Below, piece after piece: positions 35,542 to 45,091 of a DNA stretch of 64,000 nt. A program made the translations under genes and the position numbers. The DNA is from Nonomuraea guangzhouensis (GTDB lineage: Bacteria; Actinomycetota; Actinomycetes; Streptosporangiales; Streptosporangiaceae), in NCBI RefSeq assembly GCF_019396345.1, contig NZ_JAHKRM010000019.1, positions 210,337 to 274,336 on the forward strand, read 5' to 3'. Position 1 is the stretch's first letter. Each line of letters starts with the position of its first letter. The notes beneath the pieces were generated by a model that saw only the letters and a list, made by a program, of their open reading frames with translations, was not told where the DNA came from and made no database searches.

Positions 35542-36510
35542 ATGGCAAAGGCGATCGAACAACCCGTTCCCGGCATCACGGTCGGCCACGCTCTCCTCGC
35601 CCGCTCCAAGGGCACGGCCCAGCCGGTGGACAAGATCGTGCATGACGGCGACACGATCAACATCGCGGCCGACGGCAACTTCGGCGTGCGCCTGCTCGGT
35701 GTCGACGCTCCCGAGGTCAGCTTCGAGTTACCGCGTAACCCGAACTTCCCCGACTTCCCCAAGGGCTTCGTCTCCATCGACAAGCCCGCCTGGACGACCT
35801 TCCTCACCGACCCGTTCGAGAAGGGCTACCAGGAGCTCACGCTCCGCACGGCCCTGCACAACAACCTGCTGGCCAGGCTGGGCCCGGCGGCCGCGCCCAA
35901 CCACGCCGCCCACGCGGCCCCGGCCACCCAAGCGCTCAAGACCATGATCCAGCTCGACATCACCGAGCAGGCACTCACCGACGAGACGTTCAAGATCAGG
36001 CTGGCCTTCGCGCACGAGATCCTCGACAGGTACGGCAGGCTCCTCTGCTACGTCAACCGCGACCAGCGCGAGAAGCCCCGCCCCGACCCCTACAACGAGC
36101 GGCTGCTCGCGGCCGGGCACGTGATCCCGTACTTCATCTGGCCCAACGTCGACCCCTTCGTACGCCAGGAAGGCCGGTTGGCCGACGCCGTGCCGTCCCC
36201 GGGCAGTGCCAGGACGGTCGCCGAGGCAGGCGCGCTGGGCCGGGCCAGGCAGGCCGTACGGCGGGCCCGCGAGGCGGGGCTGGGCCTCTGGGACCACGCG
36301 AACCCGCTCGCCGTCCTGCCGTTCGAGCTGCGCTTCCTGGCCCAGCGCCGGGCGCCTGACCGCTACGTGCTCGACCTGTCGGACAACGCCAGGGAGTTGC
36401 TGCATCCGCAGAGCTACTTCCGCATCCCCAACCCCGAGGACCGGCTGTTCATCAACGCCGAGCACGCCCCGCTGTTCGGCGAGAAGGGCTGGTCCGTCCC
36501 GCCGCTATGA
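35542..36510 (+). CDS. Thermonuclease-like (SNc-domain) protein
   Basis: A 322-residue protein with staphylococcal-nuclease-like signatures: HDGDTINI (about residues 35-42) and FGVRLLGVDAPEVSF (about 50-64). The family's later catalytic Arg/Glu motifs are hard to place because of a large insertion, so nuclease activity is uncertain. No signal peptide is visible, suggesting a cytosolic protein, unlike secreted thermonucleases. It is longer than usual (150-200 residues) with an extra C-terminal domain of unknown type. It stands alone. Confidence 0.7.
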   Translation: MAKAIEQPVPGITVGHALLARSKGTAQPVDKIVHDGDTINIAADGNFGVRLLGVDAPEVSFELPRNPNFPDFPKGFVSIDKPAWTTFLTDPFEKGYQELTLRTALHNNLLARLGPAAAPNHAAHAAPATQALKTMIQLDITEQALTDETFKIRLAFAHEILDRYGRLLCYVNRDQREKPRPDPYNERLLAAGHVIPYFIWPNVDPFVRQEGRLADAVPSPGSARTVAEAGALGRARQAVRRAREAGLGLWDHANPLAVLPFELRFLAQRRAPDRYVLDLSDNARELLHPQSYFRIPNPEDRLFINAEHAPLFGEKGWSVPPL

Positions 36511-36591
36511 AGTGGGGTGGGGCTAGCCCCACCCCACAGGCGCACACCAAGCCCATGTCGCGCATCCCCGTAGGTCAATACGGTTGGTCGC

Positions 36592-37752
36592 ATGAAAGTC
36601 CCCCGCCCGTGGTCGGCACGCGCCTGGCTCGACACGGCGCACGTCGTAATCGGGCTGCCCGTCGGCATGGTCCTCGCCGGGTTGACCGTCACGTGCGCCG
36701 TGGCGCCGCCCCTGATGCGCCGCGGCCTGCCGCACTTCACCCGGGTGCAGCGCTCCCGGTTCGAGGCGTTCCTCGGGGTGCGCATCCCGCCGGTGCGCTC
36801 ACCGATCAGCTACCGCAGCCACATCACCTGGCGGCAGATCGGCTACCACGTGCTCTCGCCGCTGGTGGGGCTGGCCGGGGCCGTCCTGGTCGCGTTCGCG
36901 TGGGGGGCGGCCGTGGTGGGGCTGACGGCGTTCCTGCAGCCGATGCTGCAGGAACCGCCGCTGGTGTTCCGGTTCAACCTGCGGAATCCGTACGTGGTCT
37001 CCGCCTACATGGTTGTCGGGTGCGCCCTGCTGCTGGTGGCCCCGATCTTGGCCCGGGCGATGGCGCACCTCGACCTGGCGGTGGCGCGCACGCTGCTCGG
37101 CCCCAGCCGCCACGAGCTGGGACAGCGGATCGAGACGCTGACCGAGAGCCGCGCCGGGGTGATCGACGCGGCCGACGCCGAACGACGGCGCATCGAGCGC
37201 GACCTGCATGACGGCGCCCAGCAGCGGCTGGTCTCCCTGGCCATGAACCTCGGGCTGGCCCGCGCCACGCTGACCGACCTGCCCGAGCCCGCCCGCGAGG
37301 CGATCGAGCAGGCGCACGAGGAGTCCAAACAGGCGCTCAAAGAGCTGCGCGACTTCGTCCGGGGCCTGCACCCGGCCGTGCTCAACGACCAAGGGCTCGA
37401 CGCGGCGCTGTCCGGCATCGCCGCGCGCGCCCCCATCCCGGTGCGGCTCCGCGTCGACATCGGCCTGCGCACTTCTCCTACCATCGAGGCGGTGGCGTTC
37501 TTCATCGTGTCCGAGGCACTCACCAACATCGCCAAGCACGCGGCGGCCACCAGAGCCCAGGTGAGCGTGGTGCGCGAGCGCGACCGGCTGTCCCTGCACA
37601 TCTTCGACGACGGCTGCGGCGGCGCCACGCTCGACGGCGGCACCGGGCTGCGCGGCCTGGTCCAGCGGATCGACTCGGTCGACGGAACGCTCCGCCTGTC
37701 CAGCCCGCTCGGCGGGCCGACCACGATCGAGGTGGACCTGCCGTGCGAGTAG
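36592..37752 (+). CDS. NarL-type sensor histidine kinase
   Basis: A 386-residue membrane kinase. The N-terminal half has about four hydrophobic segments with a sensor domain of the kind found in streptomycete kinases. The HisKA_3 box ERRRIERDLHDGAQQRLVSL holds the phospho-acceptor His, and the ATPase domain ends HIFDDGCGGAT and GTGLRGLVQRI. The gene overlaps the response regulator by ten bases. A TACGGT element seven bases before the ATG and no ribosome-binding site suggest a leaderless transcript starting the three-gene operon. The signal is unknown. Confidence 0.9.
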   Translation: MKVPRPWSARAWLDTAHVVIGLPVGMVLAGLTVTCAVAPPLMRRGLPHFTRVQRSRFEAFLGVRIPPVRSPISYRSHITWRQIGYHVLSPLVGLAGAVLVAFAWGAAVVGLTAFLQPMLQEPPLVFRFNLRNPYVVSAYMVVGCALLLVAPILARAMAHLDLAVARTLLGPSRHELGQRIETLTESRAGVIDAADAERRRIERDLHDGAQQRLVSLAMNLGLARATLTDLPEPAREAIEQAHEESKQALKELRDFVRGLHPAVLNDQGLDAALSGIAARAPIPVRLRVDIGLRTSPTIEAVAFFIVSEALTNIAKHAAATRAQVSVVRERDRLSLHIFDDGCGGATLDGGTGLRGLVQRIDSVDGTLRLSSPLGGPTTIEVDLPCE

Positions 37753-38396
37753 TGCTGGCGGAAGACTCCGTGCTCCTGCGCGAGGGGCTGGTCCGGCTGC
37801 TCGACGCGGCCGGCATGCGGGTGGTGGCGGCCGTGGACGACGCTGAGAGCCTGCTGCGCGCCGCCGAGGAGCACCTGCCCGACCTAGTGGTCACGGACGT
37901 GCGTATGCCGCCCACCCACACGGATGAGGGCCTGCGGGCGGCCCTCGTGCTGCGCCGCGAGCACCCCGGCATGTCCGTGCTGGTCCTCTCGCAGTACGTG
38001 GAGGAGCGCTACGCGGCCCGGCTGCTCGCCTCGGCGAGCGGTGGCGTCGGTTACCTGCTCAAGGACCGGGTCGCCGACGTGACCGACTTCATCGACGCGC
38101 TGCGCAGAGTGGCGACCGGCGGCACCGCGCTGGACCCGGAGGTCGTCTCCCAGTTGCTGCTGCGCGGCCACAGCGACCCGCTGGACCGGCTGACGCCGAG
38201 AGAGGGCGAGGTGCTCAAGCTGATGGCGGAAGGTCGCTCCAACGCGGGCATCGGCCAGGAGCTCGTGCTCAGCGAGGGAGCGGTCGGCAAGCACATCGGC
38301 AACATCTTCAGCAAGCTCGACCTGTCCCCTGCCGAGGGCGACCACCGGCGGGTCCTCGCCGTCCTGCAATTCCTCAAGATCAGGAGTCTGCCATGA
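37743..38396 (+). CDS. NarL/LuxR-family response regulator
   Basis: A 217-residue regulator with an intact receiver domain (AEDSVLL; phospho-acceptor Asp in LVVTDVRMPP; Lys in YLLKDRV) and a C-terminal LuxR helix-turn-helix (LTPREGEVLKLMAEGRSNAG). It is the partner of the kinase it overlaps. The downstream DUF4097 gene overlaps by four bases, so the trio is one unit. GTG start. Confidence 0.93.
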   Translation: MRVVLAEDSVLLREGLVRLLDAAGMRVVAAVDDAESLLRAAEEHLPDLVVTDVRMPPTHTDEGLRAALVLRREHPGMSVLVLSQYVEERYAARLLASASGGVGYLLKDRVADVTDFIDALRRVATGGTALDPEVVSQLLLRGHSDPLDRLTPREGEVLKLMAEGRSNAGIGQELVLSEGAVGKHIGNIFSKLDLSPAEGDHRRVLAVLQFLKIRSLP

Positions 38397-39166
38397 GGGC
38401 CATCTGGCTGAGCGCGGGCGCCATGGCGACCGTGGTCGCACTGCTGATCACCAGCGGCGTGCTCTGGGACGCGTTCGCCCGCGCCCGTCCACCGATAGAG
38501 ACCACCAGCAGGAGCATCCCGTTCAAGCTGTCGCAGTTGAAGGTGATCGTGGCGCGCGGAAACGTGAATGTCAGCATCCAGCCCGGCGAGGCCGGCGAGC
38601 TGTTTCTCGAACGGTCGCTGCACTGGTCGAAGCAGAAGCCGGGCGTCAAGGAGGACTGGGACGAGCAGCGGAGGCTGCGGATCGAGGTGTCCTGCCCTGG
38701 CATGGACCAGCCGGACGCGCCGATCTGTCAGGCCGACTACACGCTGTTCGTGCCGGAGGAGACCGATATCGAGGCGGAGTCGGCCAATGGCGACCTCGAT
38801 GTCAGCGACATCTTCGGCGACGTCCGGATGACCTCCGAGTCGGGTGCGCTGCGGGTTTACCGGACCTCGGGCAAGGTCTGGGCCAGGAGTGGTTCCGGCG
38901 ATGTCAGGGGGATCGGGCTGACCGGCGGCGAGGCCGACATGGAGACCGGCGCGGGTCACGTAGATCTGTCCTTCGACGCCGCTCCGACAAAGGTCCGCGC
39001 GGTCGTCAGGACCAGAGGGGACGTCGTCTTGATGGTCCCCGACCTGGGCTACGACGTGACGGCCAACGCCAAGCGGGCCGACATCAACGTCAAGAAGGAA
39101 CCCACCTCGCCAAGAAAGATCACCATACAGGCGCAGAACGCTCTCGTGATGCCCTGCTGCGAGTGA
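38393..39166 (+). CDS. Membrane-anchored DUF4097 protein
   Basis: A 257-residue protein with an N-terminal transmembrane helix (about residues 7-22, AGAMATVVALLITSGVLW) and an outer DUF4097 beta-repeat domain (SANGDLDVSDIFGDVRM, SGSGDVRGIGL). Unlike the 5837 DUF4097 protein, this one is exported and tied to a two-component system by an ATGA overlap, so it may modulate the kinase signal or be a target of it. It is the last gene of that operon. Function unknown. Confidence 0.83.
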   Translation: MRAIWLSAGAMATVVALLITSGVLWDAFARARPPIETTSRSIPFKLSQLKVIVARGNVNVSIQPGEAGELFLERSLHWSKQKPGVKEDWDEQRRLRIEVSCPGMDQPDAPICQADYTLFVPEETDIEAESANGDLDVSDIFGDVRMTSESGALRVYRTSGKVWARSGSGDVRGIGLTGGEADMETGAGHVDLSFDAAPTKVRAVVRTRGDVVLMVPDLGYDVTANAKRADINVKKEPTSPRKITIQAQNALVMPCCE

Positions 39167-39194
39167 CTCTCCGGGGACCCGAGCGTTTACATCT

Positions 39195-39222
39195 GTTTAC
39201 TCGGGTGACTCGTTGGTAGGTT
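39195..39222 (+). promoter_or_regulatory. Promoter for a leaderless acetolactate-synthase-like mRNA
   Basis: GTTTAC (39195-39200), 16-bp spacer, TAGGTT (39217-39222), then seven bases to the ATG at 39230 with no ribosome-binding site. Transcription should begin at or next to the ATG. Confidence 0.55.
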
Positions 39223-39229
39223 CCCGGGC

Positions 39230-40876
39230 ATGGAGTCTGCGAAGCACGCCGGTGACGCCGCCGTCGCCGTGTCCAAGGCCTACGGTGTCGAGACCATGTT
39301 CACTCTGTCGGGAGGGCACGTCTTCCCGCTCTACGACGGCGCCGTGCACGAGGGCATGCGGATCCTCGACGTACGCCACGAGCAGAGCGCCGTGTTCGCC
39401 GCGGAGGCCACTGCCCGGCTGACCAGGACACCCGGGCTGGCCGCCCTGACCGCGGGGCCCGGCATCACCAACGGGATCAGCGGCGTCGCGACCGCGCACT
39501 TCAACGGCTCTCCAGTGGTGGTCATGGGCGGGCGGGCGCCCCGCTCGCGCTGGGGCAGCGGCGCCCTGCAGGAGATGGACCACCCGCCCCTGCTCGGGCC
39601 GATCACCAAGCTGTCGTTCACCGCGAGCGGAGCCGACTCGATCGGCCAGGATGTCGAGGCGGCCTTCCGCACGGCCGTCGCGCCGCACCGCGGGCCGGTC
39701 TTCCTCGACTTCTACATGGACGACCTGTTCGCGCCGTCGCCCGTGCACCCGGTCGAGACGCAGAGTCCGTCCCCCCTCGAACCCGACCCCGAGTCCCTGG
39801 CCACCATCGCCAGGCTGCTCACCGAGGCCGAACGCCCGGTGCTGGTCTACGGGTCCGACGTGTGGATGGACCGGGCCGAGGAGGCCGCGCGCGACTTCGC
39901 CGAGAACTGGCGGCTGCCGGTCATCCCCAACGGCCAGGGCCGCGGCATCCTGCCCGCCGGCCACGAACTGCTCGTCACCCGCGCCCGCGGCCTCGCCTTC
40001 GCCGAGGCCGACCTGGTCGTCGTGATCGGCACCCCGCTCGACTTCCGGCTCGGCTACGGCTGGTTCGGCGGTAAGGAGGGCCGGCCGCCGGCCAAGGTCG
40101 TGCACATCGCCGACGCGCCGTCCCAGCTGGCCACCCACACGCAACCGGCCGCGTCCGCCGCCGGCGACCTCTCCGTGGTCTTCTGGAGCCTCGGTACGGC
40201 CTGCGGCGACGCCGGCCTGAAGCCCACGACCTACTCCGGCTGGGTGTCGAAGCTGTCGGAGGCCGCCGCCGCGGCGATCGCCGGCGACGCCGACCTGCTC
40301 GCGGCCGACTCCGACCCGATCCACCCCATGCGCGTCTACGGCGAGCTCGGCAAGGTGCTCGCCGACGACGCCGTGGTGATCGGCGACGGCGGCGACTTCG
40401 TCTCCTACGCGGGCAAGTACGTCGAGCCCAAGCAGCCCGGCAACTGGCTGGACCCGGGCCCCTACGGCTGCCTCGGCACCGGCCTCGGCTACTCCATCGC
40501 CGCCCGCCTGGCCAGGCCGTCCTCGCAGGTGGTGCTGCTGCTGGGCGACGGCGCGGCCGGGTTCTCGCTCATGGACGTCGACTCGCTGGTCCGGCACGGC
40601 CTGCCGGTGGCCATGATCTGCGGCAACAACGGCATCTGGGGCCTGGAGAAGCACCCCATGCAGCTGCTCTACGGCTACGACGTGGCCGCCGAGCTGCAGC
40701 CGCAGTGCCGTTACGACCAGGTGGTGACGGCGCTGGGCGGCGGCGGCGAGCTGGTCACCCGGCCGTCGGAGATCGGGCCCGCGCTGCGTCGCGCGTTCGA
40801 CTCCGGCGTGCCGTACATGGTGAACATCGCCACCGACCCCCAGGTCGCCTACCCCAGGACCACGACGGGGATCTGA
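39230..40876 (+). CDS. Acetolactate-synthase-like TPP enzyme
   Basis: A 548-residue thiamine-diphosphate enzyme of the acetolactate synthase/IlvG type. The catalytic Glu lies in RHEQSAVFAAEATARLT and the TPP/Mg motif is GDGAAGFSLMDVDSLV followed by ICGNNG. Members condense pyruvate to acetolactate for valine/isoleucine synthesis, or serve other 2-oxo-acid reactions. No small regulatory subunit or ilv gene is nearby, so a side role is possible. It runs directly into the convergent kinase gene with no intergenic base. Confidence 0.87.
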   Translation: MESAKHAGDAAVAVSKAYGVETMFTLSGGHVFPLYDGAVHEGMRILDVRHEQSAVFAAEATARLTRTPGLAALTAGPGITNGISGVATAHFNGSPVVVMGGRAPRSRWGSGALQEMDHPPLLGPITKLSFTASGADSIGQDVEAAFRTAVAPHRGPVFLDFYMDDLFAPSPVHPVETQSPSPLEPDPESLATIARLLTEAERPVLVYGSDVWMDRAEEAARDFAENWRLPVIPNGQGRGILPAGHELLVTRARGLAFAEADLVVVIGTPLDFRLGYGWFGGKEGRPPAKVVHIADAPSQLATHTQPAASAAGDLSVVFWSLGTACGDAGLKPTTYSGWVSKLSEAAAAAIAGDADLLAADSDPIHPMRVYGELGKVLADDAVVIGDGGDFVSYAGKYVEPKQPGNWLDPGPYGCLGTGLGYSIAARLARPSSQVVLLLGDGAAGFSLMDVDSLVRHGLPVAMICGNNGIWGLEKHPMQLLYGYDVAAELQPQCRYDQVVTALGGGGELVTRPSEIGPALRRAFDSGVPYMVNIATDPQVAYPRTTTGI

Positions 40877-42565
40877 CTACCTGACGCCGGCCGACGGCGT
40901 CGGCGTCGGGGTGCCCGACGGGCAGGGACCCCCGTCGATGACGACGATCTTGACCGGTTTGGTCACATCCAGCCACGTGCCGCCGTTCGGGAAGGTCTGG
41001 CCGATCCTCCCGCAGGCGGTGCCCTGCTCGGTGGTGGTCTGGTCGTCCATCCCGATGGTCTTGAAACCCGCTGCCCGGATCCGCTGGGTGGCCACCGCGT
41101 ACGGCAGGTCGACCACTCTGGGGACCTGCTTCTTCACGACCTCCGTGGTCGGCGTCGGCGTGCTGCTGGGAGTCTTGGTCGGCGACTTCTTCTCCGTCGG
41201 GTCCGGAGTCGGCGTCGTCTCTTCCTCCGTCGGCTCCGCGGTCGTCTTGGTGGGGAGCGGCGCCTGCGTTGTCGGCTTGGCCTTGGGCGTGGTGCGCCTG
41301 GCGCGCGGCGTCGTCGGGGTGCTCTTGTCGGTGGTGGGAACGGAGTTCGCTATGTCCGTCGTAGTGGCGGTCGGCGCAGGCTCGGGCTCGGCGTTGATGC
41401 CCGTCAGCGCGACGGCACCGGCGCCCGCCCCGAGAACGACCGCGGCCGCGATCCCGGCGATCAGCCCGCCCCTGCGGGGCGCCTTCGTGGCGCTGCGACG
41501 GCCGCCCTGCCGCGGCCCGGCCACCGTCTGCGCCTCCTGCCGCGCAGCCTGGTAGGACCCCGTCTGGTGCGGCCCCGCCTGACGAGACCCTGTTTGCGGA
41601 CCGGCCTGGTACGACCCCGTCTGGTGCGAACCGGACTGGTAGGACCCGTCCTGGTGTGGCCCGGACTGACGAGATCCTGTCTGGTACGCCTCCATCGGCG
41701 CGGCCATGGTGGCACCCGTCGCCAGCGGCGCCGGCTCGGGAGCGGGCGTCTCGCCGGCCGCGATCTTGCGTGCCGTCTCGCTCATCGCCCTGGCCGTCGG
41801 GTAGCGGGCGAGCGGATCCTTCGACAGTGCCCGCTCGACGAGCGCGCGCACGGACCGGGGGATGTCGGTGGGCAGCGGCGGAGGCGCCTCACGGATGTGC
41901 TTGAGCGCGATCGTGACCGCGCTCTCGCCGTCGAACGGCCGCTGCCCCACCAGGCACTCGTACGCCACCACGCCCAGCGCGTAGATGTCGACCGCGGGCG
42001 TCACCGGCGCGCCCTCGGCCTGCTCCGGCGCGCAGTAGGCAGCGGTGCCCAGCACCATGCCCGCGTCGGTGAGCCGGTTGGCCACGTCGGAGCGGGCGAT
42101 GCCGAAGTCGGTCAGCACGAGCGTGCCGTCACGCTGGACCAGCAGGTTGCCCGGCTTCACATCACGGTGCACGATCCCCTGTTCGTGCACCGCCTGCAGC
42201 GCCGAGGCCGCCTGCGCGATCAGCTCCATCGCCGGCTGCGGCGGGATCCGGCCCAGCCGCATCAGCAGCCTGTCGAGCGGCTCCCCGTCGACGAACTTCA
42301 TCACCAGATAGACGGTGTCGCCGCTCACGCCGTAGTCGTAGACATCGACGACACCCGAATGGTTGATCGTCGCCATCGCCCTGGCCTCGGCCTGGAAGCG
42401 CGCGACGAAACCGGGATCGTCCATGCGGCCGGGCAGCAGCACCTTGACGGCGACAGTGCGCGCCAGCACGATGTCCTCGCCCCGCCACACTTCGCCCATG
42501 CCCCCGGCGCCAATGCGGGTGTCCAGGCGATACCGCCCCGCCAGCGTCGTCCCTTGGGCTACCAT
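40877..42565 (-). CDS. Membrane Ser/Thr protein kinase with one PASTA domain
   Basis: A 562-residue PknB-like kinase. Kinase motifs: GAGGMGEVWRGED (Gly loop), TVAVKVLLPG (Lys), VHRDVKPGNLL (catalytic loop), LTDFGIARS. After the kinase (to about 275) comes a linker of ten pentapeptides [YHR]QxG[SP], a transmembrane helix (AGIAAAVVLGAGAGAVALTG), a Thr/Pro-rich stretch and a single PASTA unit (VPRVVDLPYAVATQRIRAAG) outside the membrane. PASTA kinases sense cell-wall precursors. It stands apart from the division genes usually near PknB, so it is probably a paralog. Confidence 0.92.
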   Translation of the reverse strand: MVAQGTTLAGRYRLDTRIGAGGMGEVWRGEDIVLARTVAVKVLLPGRMDDPGFVARFQAEARAMATINHSGVVDVYDYGVSGDTVYLVMKFVDGEPLDRLLMRLGRIPPQPAMELIAQAASALQAVHEQGIVHRDVKPGNLLVQRDGTLVLTDFGIARSDVANRLTDAGMVLGTAAYCAPEQAEGAPVTPAVDIYALGVVAYECLVGQRPFDGESAVTIALKHIREAPPPLPTDIPRSVRALVERALSKDPLARYPTARAMSETARKIAAGETPAPEPAPLATGATMAAPMEAYQTGSRQSGPHQDGSYQSGSHQTGSYQAGPQTGSRQAGPHQTGSYQAARQEAQTVAGPRQGGRRSATKAPRRGGLIAGIAAAVVLGAGAGAVALTGINAEPEPAPTATTTDIANSVPTTDKSTPTTPRARRTTPKAKPTTQAPLPTKTTAEPTEEETTPTPDPTEKKSPTKTPSSTPTPTTEVVKKQVPRVVDLPYAVATQRIRAAGFKTIGMDDQTTTEQGTACGRIGQTFPNGGTWLDVTKPVKIVVIDGGPCPSGTPTPTPSAGVR

Positions 42566-42818
42566 GACTCCCCCGTTACCCCCCTACCTCTATAACCTCT
42601 CCCACCCCAGGTTCAACAAAGCGAAGTTATGTCGCGGTGAGGTAACACAGAGGTCACGGAACTTCGAGAGTGTATGACTCACGAGTCCCACGTGCCACTT
42701 GAATGCTGTAAGCCCTACAAACTCTATCCTGCGGCCTTCTGACCTCACTTGTCCGCGTTTCCGGGAGATCAGGGCCCTTGACAGGGGCCCATTGTGATGA
42801 TCGCAGTAGGCTGGCGGC

Positions 42819-43199
42819 ATGACGCTCGCTCCGGGGCTCCGCGCCCAGCTGCTCATCATGGTCGAGGTGTCGGACACGGCGCAGAAGATCGGCAGCGGTG
42901 ACGTCCCGGTGCTCGCCACTCCACGGCTCCTCGCGATCGCCGAGATGGCGACGGTCAATGCGGTGCGTGAGCATCTCGCTCCCGGCGAGACGACCGTCGG
43001 CACCCGCGTCGAGCTGGCGCACCTGGCCGCCAGCCCGGTGGGCACCCACGTGCAGATCACCACCGAGCTCACCGAGGTCGACGGCAGGCGGCTGGTCTTC
43101 GGCTTCGAGGCCCGCGACAAGCGGACCGTGGTCGGCCGGGGCACGATCGAGCGAGTGGTGGTCGATCGCGCCAAGTTCCTCGACCGCGCCACCCGCTGA
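42819..43199 (+). CDS. Hotdog-fold thioesterase (FlK-like)
   Basis: A 126-residue protein of the fluoroacetyl-CoA-thioesterase-like hotdog family: PRLLAIAEMATVNAVREHL followed by ETTVGTRVELAHLAASPVG. Such proteins hydrolyse acyl-CoA thioesters; the substrate is unknown. A TAGGCT element six bases before the ATG and no ribosome-binding site point to a leaderless mRNA. The 253-bp region upstream, between it and the divergent kinase, has no gene; it includes GGGCCC-ttgacag-GGGCCC at about 42772-42790. Confidence 0.82.
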   Translation: MTLAPGLRAQLLIMVEVSDTAQKIGSGDVPVLATPRLLAIAEMATVNAVREHLAPGETTVGTRVELAHLAASPVGTHVQITTELTEVDGRRLVFGFEARDKRTVVGRGTIERVVVDRAKFLDRATR

Positions 43200-43207
43200 G
43201 CCGGCGG

Positions 43208-43420
43208 CTACTCGATGACGGCGATCAGGTCGCCTTCCTGGATCACGTCACCCTCGCTGACCTTGAGCTGCACGAGCACGCCGTCGTCCTCGGCCAGGAC
43301 CGGGATCTCCATCTTCATCGACTCCAGGATGACCAGCGTGTCGCCCTCGGCGACCGTCTGACCCTCCGAGGCGACGACCTTCCAGACGTTCGCCACCATC
43401 TCCGCGCGTACCTCGGCCAC
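43208..43420 (-). CDS. Small biotinyl/lipoyl-domain carrier protein
   Basis: A 70-residue stand-alone biotinyl domain. The biotinylation motif is ESMKMEIPV, with Lys near residue 36. It corresponds to the small biotinylated protein found next to the biotin carboxylase gene in other actinobacteria (TB7.3-like in M. tuberculosis). GTG 43420 is used, with GGGGAG 5 bp upstream. It lies 42 bp after accC on the same strand and probably serves that carboxylase. Confidence 0.88.
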   Translation of the reverse strand: MAEVRAEMVANVWKVVASEGQTVAEGDTLVILESMKMEIPVLAEDDGVLVQLKVSEGDVIQEGDLIAVIE

Positions 43421-43462
43421 CGGGACTCCCCTCTTCCAATGAGCTAACAATGCCATGTGCGC

Positions 43463-44821
43463 CTAGGCGCGCATCCGCCCGACCAAGCCCGTGTCATAGT
43501 CGCCGCTGACGAACTCCGCGTCGTCCAGCAGCTCGGCACAGAACGGCAGGTTGTTCTTGGGTCCTTCGACGACGAAGCCCGCGACGGCCTCGCGACCGGC
43601 CCGCAGCGCCTCGACCCGGCTCGCGCCGAAGACGCAGAGCTTGGCCATGAGGGGATCGTAGAACGGCGTGACCGTGTTGCCCTCCTCATAGCCGGAGTCC
43701 ACCCGGACGCCCTCGCCGACCGGCTCCCGCCATGTGGAGATCTTGCCGGGCCCCGGGAAGAACCTCTTCGGATCCTCGGCGTAGACGCGGAACTCGATGG
43801 CGTGGCCCCTGCTCTCCGGCTTCACCTCGGGACTCTCGCCCGCCGCCACCCGCAGCTGCAGCTCGACCAGGTCCAGCCCGGTGACCAGCTCGGTGACCGG
43901 GTGCTCCACCTGGAGCCTGGTGTTCATCTCCAGGAACACGAAGTCCTGCCTGTCGGCGTCGACCAGGCACTCCACGGTGCCCGCGCCCAGGTAGCCGACG
44001 GCCTCGCCGGCCCGCACGGCCGCGGCCAGCATGCGCTCGCGCAGCTCGGGCGTGATGCCGGGTGACGGCGACTCCTCGACGACCTTCTGGTGGCGGCGCT
44101 GCACGGAGCAGTCGCGCTCGCCCAGGGCCACGACGGTGCCGTCGGGCCGGCCGAGGATCTGCACCTCGACGTGGCGGGCCCGCTCGATGTAGCGCTCCAG
44201 CAGGATGGCGGGCCCGTCGAGGACGTCACCCGCGGCGAACCTCGCCGCCGCCCTGGCTGCCTGCTCGAACGCCTTCGCCAGCCCCTCGTCGTCGTGGGCG
44301 ACGCTCATCCCGATGCCACCGCCGCCGCCGGCGGTCTTGACCATGACCGGATAGCCGATCCGGGCCGCCGCCCGCAGCGCCAGCTCCAGATCGGTGACGG
44401 GCTCCCGGGTGCCGGTCGCCACGGGCACACCCGCGTCCTCCATCAGATTCCGGGCATTGATCTTGTCGCCCATCTGATCGATGGCCTCGGGAGCCGGGCC
44501 GATCCACACCATCCCGGCGTCGATCACCGCTCGGGCGAACGCCGCATTCTCCGCGAGAAACCCATAGCCCGGATGAATCGCCCGCGCGCCGGTGGCGCGA
44601 GCCGCCTCCAGCACCTTCCCGGCATCCAGGTAGCTCAGCTGGGGGTTGGCCGGCCCGATCAACACGGCCTCGTCGGCCTCGCGCACGAACGGGAGATCCG
44701 CGTCGGCCTCGGAGTGGACGGCGATGGCCCGCAGGCCCAGCCGCTTGACCGTCCGGATGATCCGCCGGGCGATCTCCCCTCGATTGGCGACCAGAACAGG
44801 ACCCAGTGTGTCGATAAGCAC
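43463..44821 (-). CDS. accC: Biotin carboxylase (acyl-CoA carboxylase subunit)
   Basis: A 452-residue biotin carboxylase that carboxylates biotin using ATP and bicarbonate. VLVANRGEIARRIIRT is the N-terminal motif; the ATP-grasp glycine-rich loop is TAGGGGGIGM, and EMNTRLQVEHPVTE contains the catalytic/metal residues. It has no fused carrier domain, so it should work with the small biotinyl protein encoded just downstream. No carboxyltransferase beta gene is in the window. Start GTG 44821. Confidence 0.93.
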   Translation of the reverse strand: MLIDTLGPVLVANRGEIARRIIRTVKRLGLRAIAVHSEADADLPFVREADEAVLIGPANPQLSYLDAGKVLEAARATGARAIHPGYGFLAENAAFARAVIDAGMVWIGPAPEAIDQMGDKINARNLMEDAGVPVATGTREPVTDLELALRAAARIGYPVMVKTAGGGGGIGMSVAHDDEGLAKAFEQAARAAARFAAGDVLDGPAILLERYIERARHVEVQILGRPDGTVVALGERDCSVQRRHQKVVEESPSPGITPELRERMLAAAVRAGEAVGYLGAGTVECLVDADRQDFVFLEMNTRLQVEHPVTELVTGLDLVELQLRVAAGESPEVKPESRGHAIEFRVYAEDPKRFFPGPGKISTWREPVGEGVRVDSGYEEGNTVTPFYDPLMAKLCVFGASRVEALRAGREAVAGFVVEGPKNNLPFCAELLDDAEFVSGDYDTGLVGRMRA

Positions 44822-45091
44822 CCGCCCACCCTATGACCGCGAGGCTCCGCACCTTTTCCCGCAAAACAACGGATCCGGCGGGCTGCTTATGTGGGAACTC
44901 TACAATTGCGAGGGCGCCAGGGTCGGCTTCGTCTGCGCAGGACCTACAGGGACGATTGTCCACGGCACCGGTCTCACCGTCTCGTCACGGCGGCCGGCCA
45001 CGTGCGGGGTCAGCGGGCGTGTTCCTGGAGGCCCTCAGCCACGTGCGGCGGGTGGGTCTTGCCGGGCTTGCCGTACTGGATGGGCGGCTTT

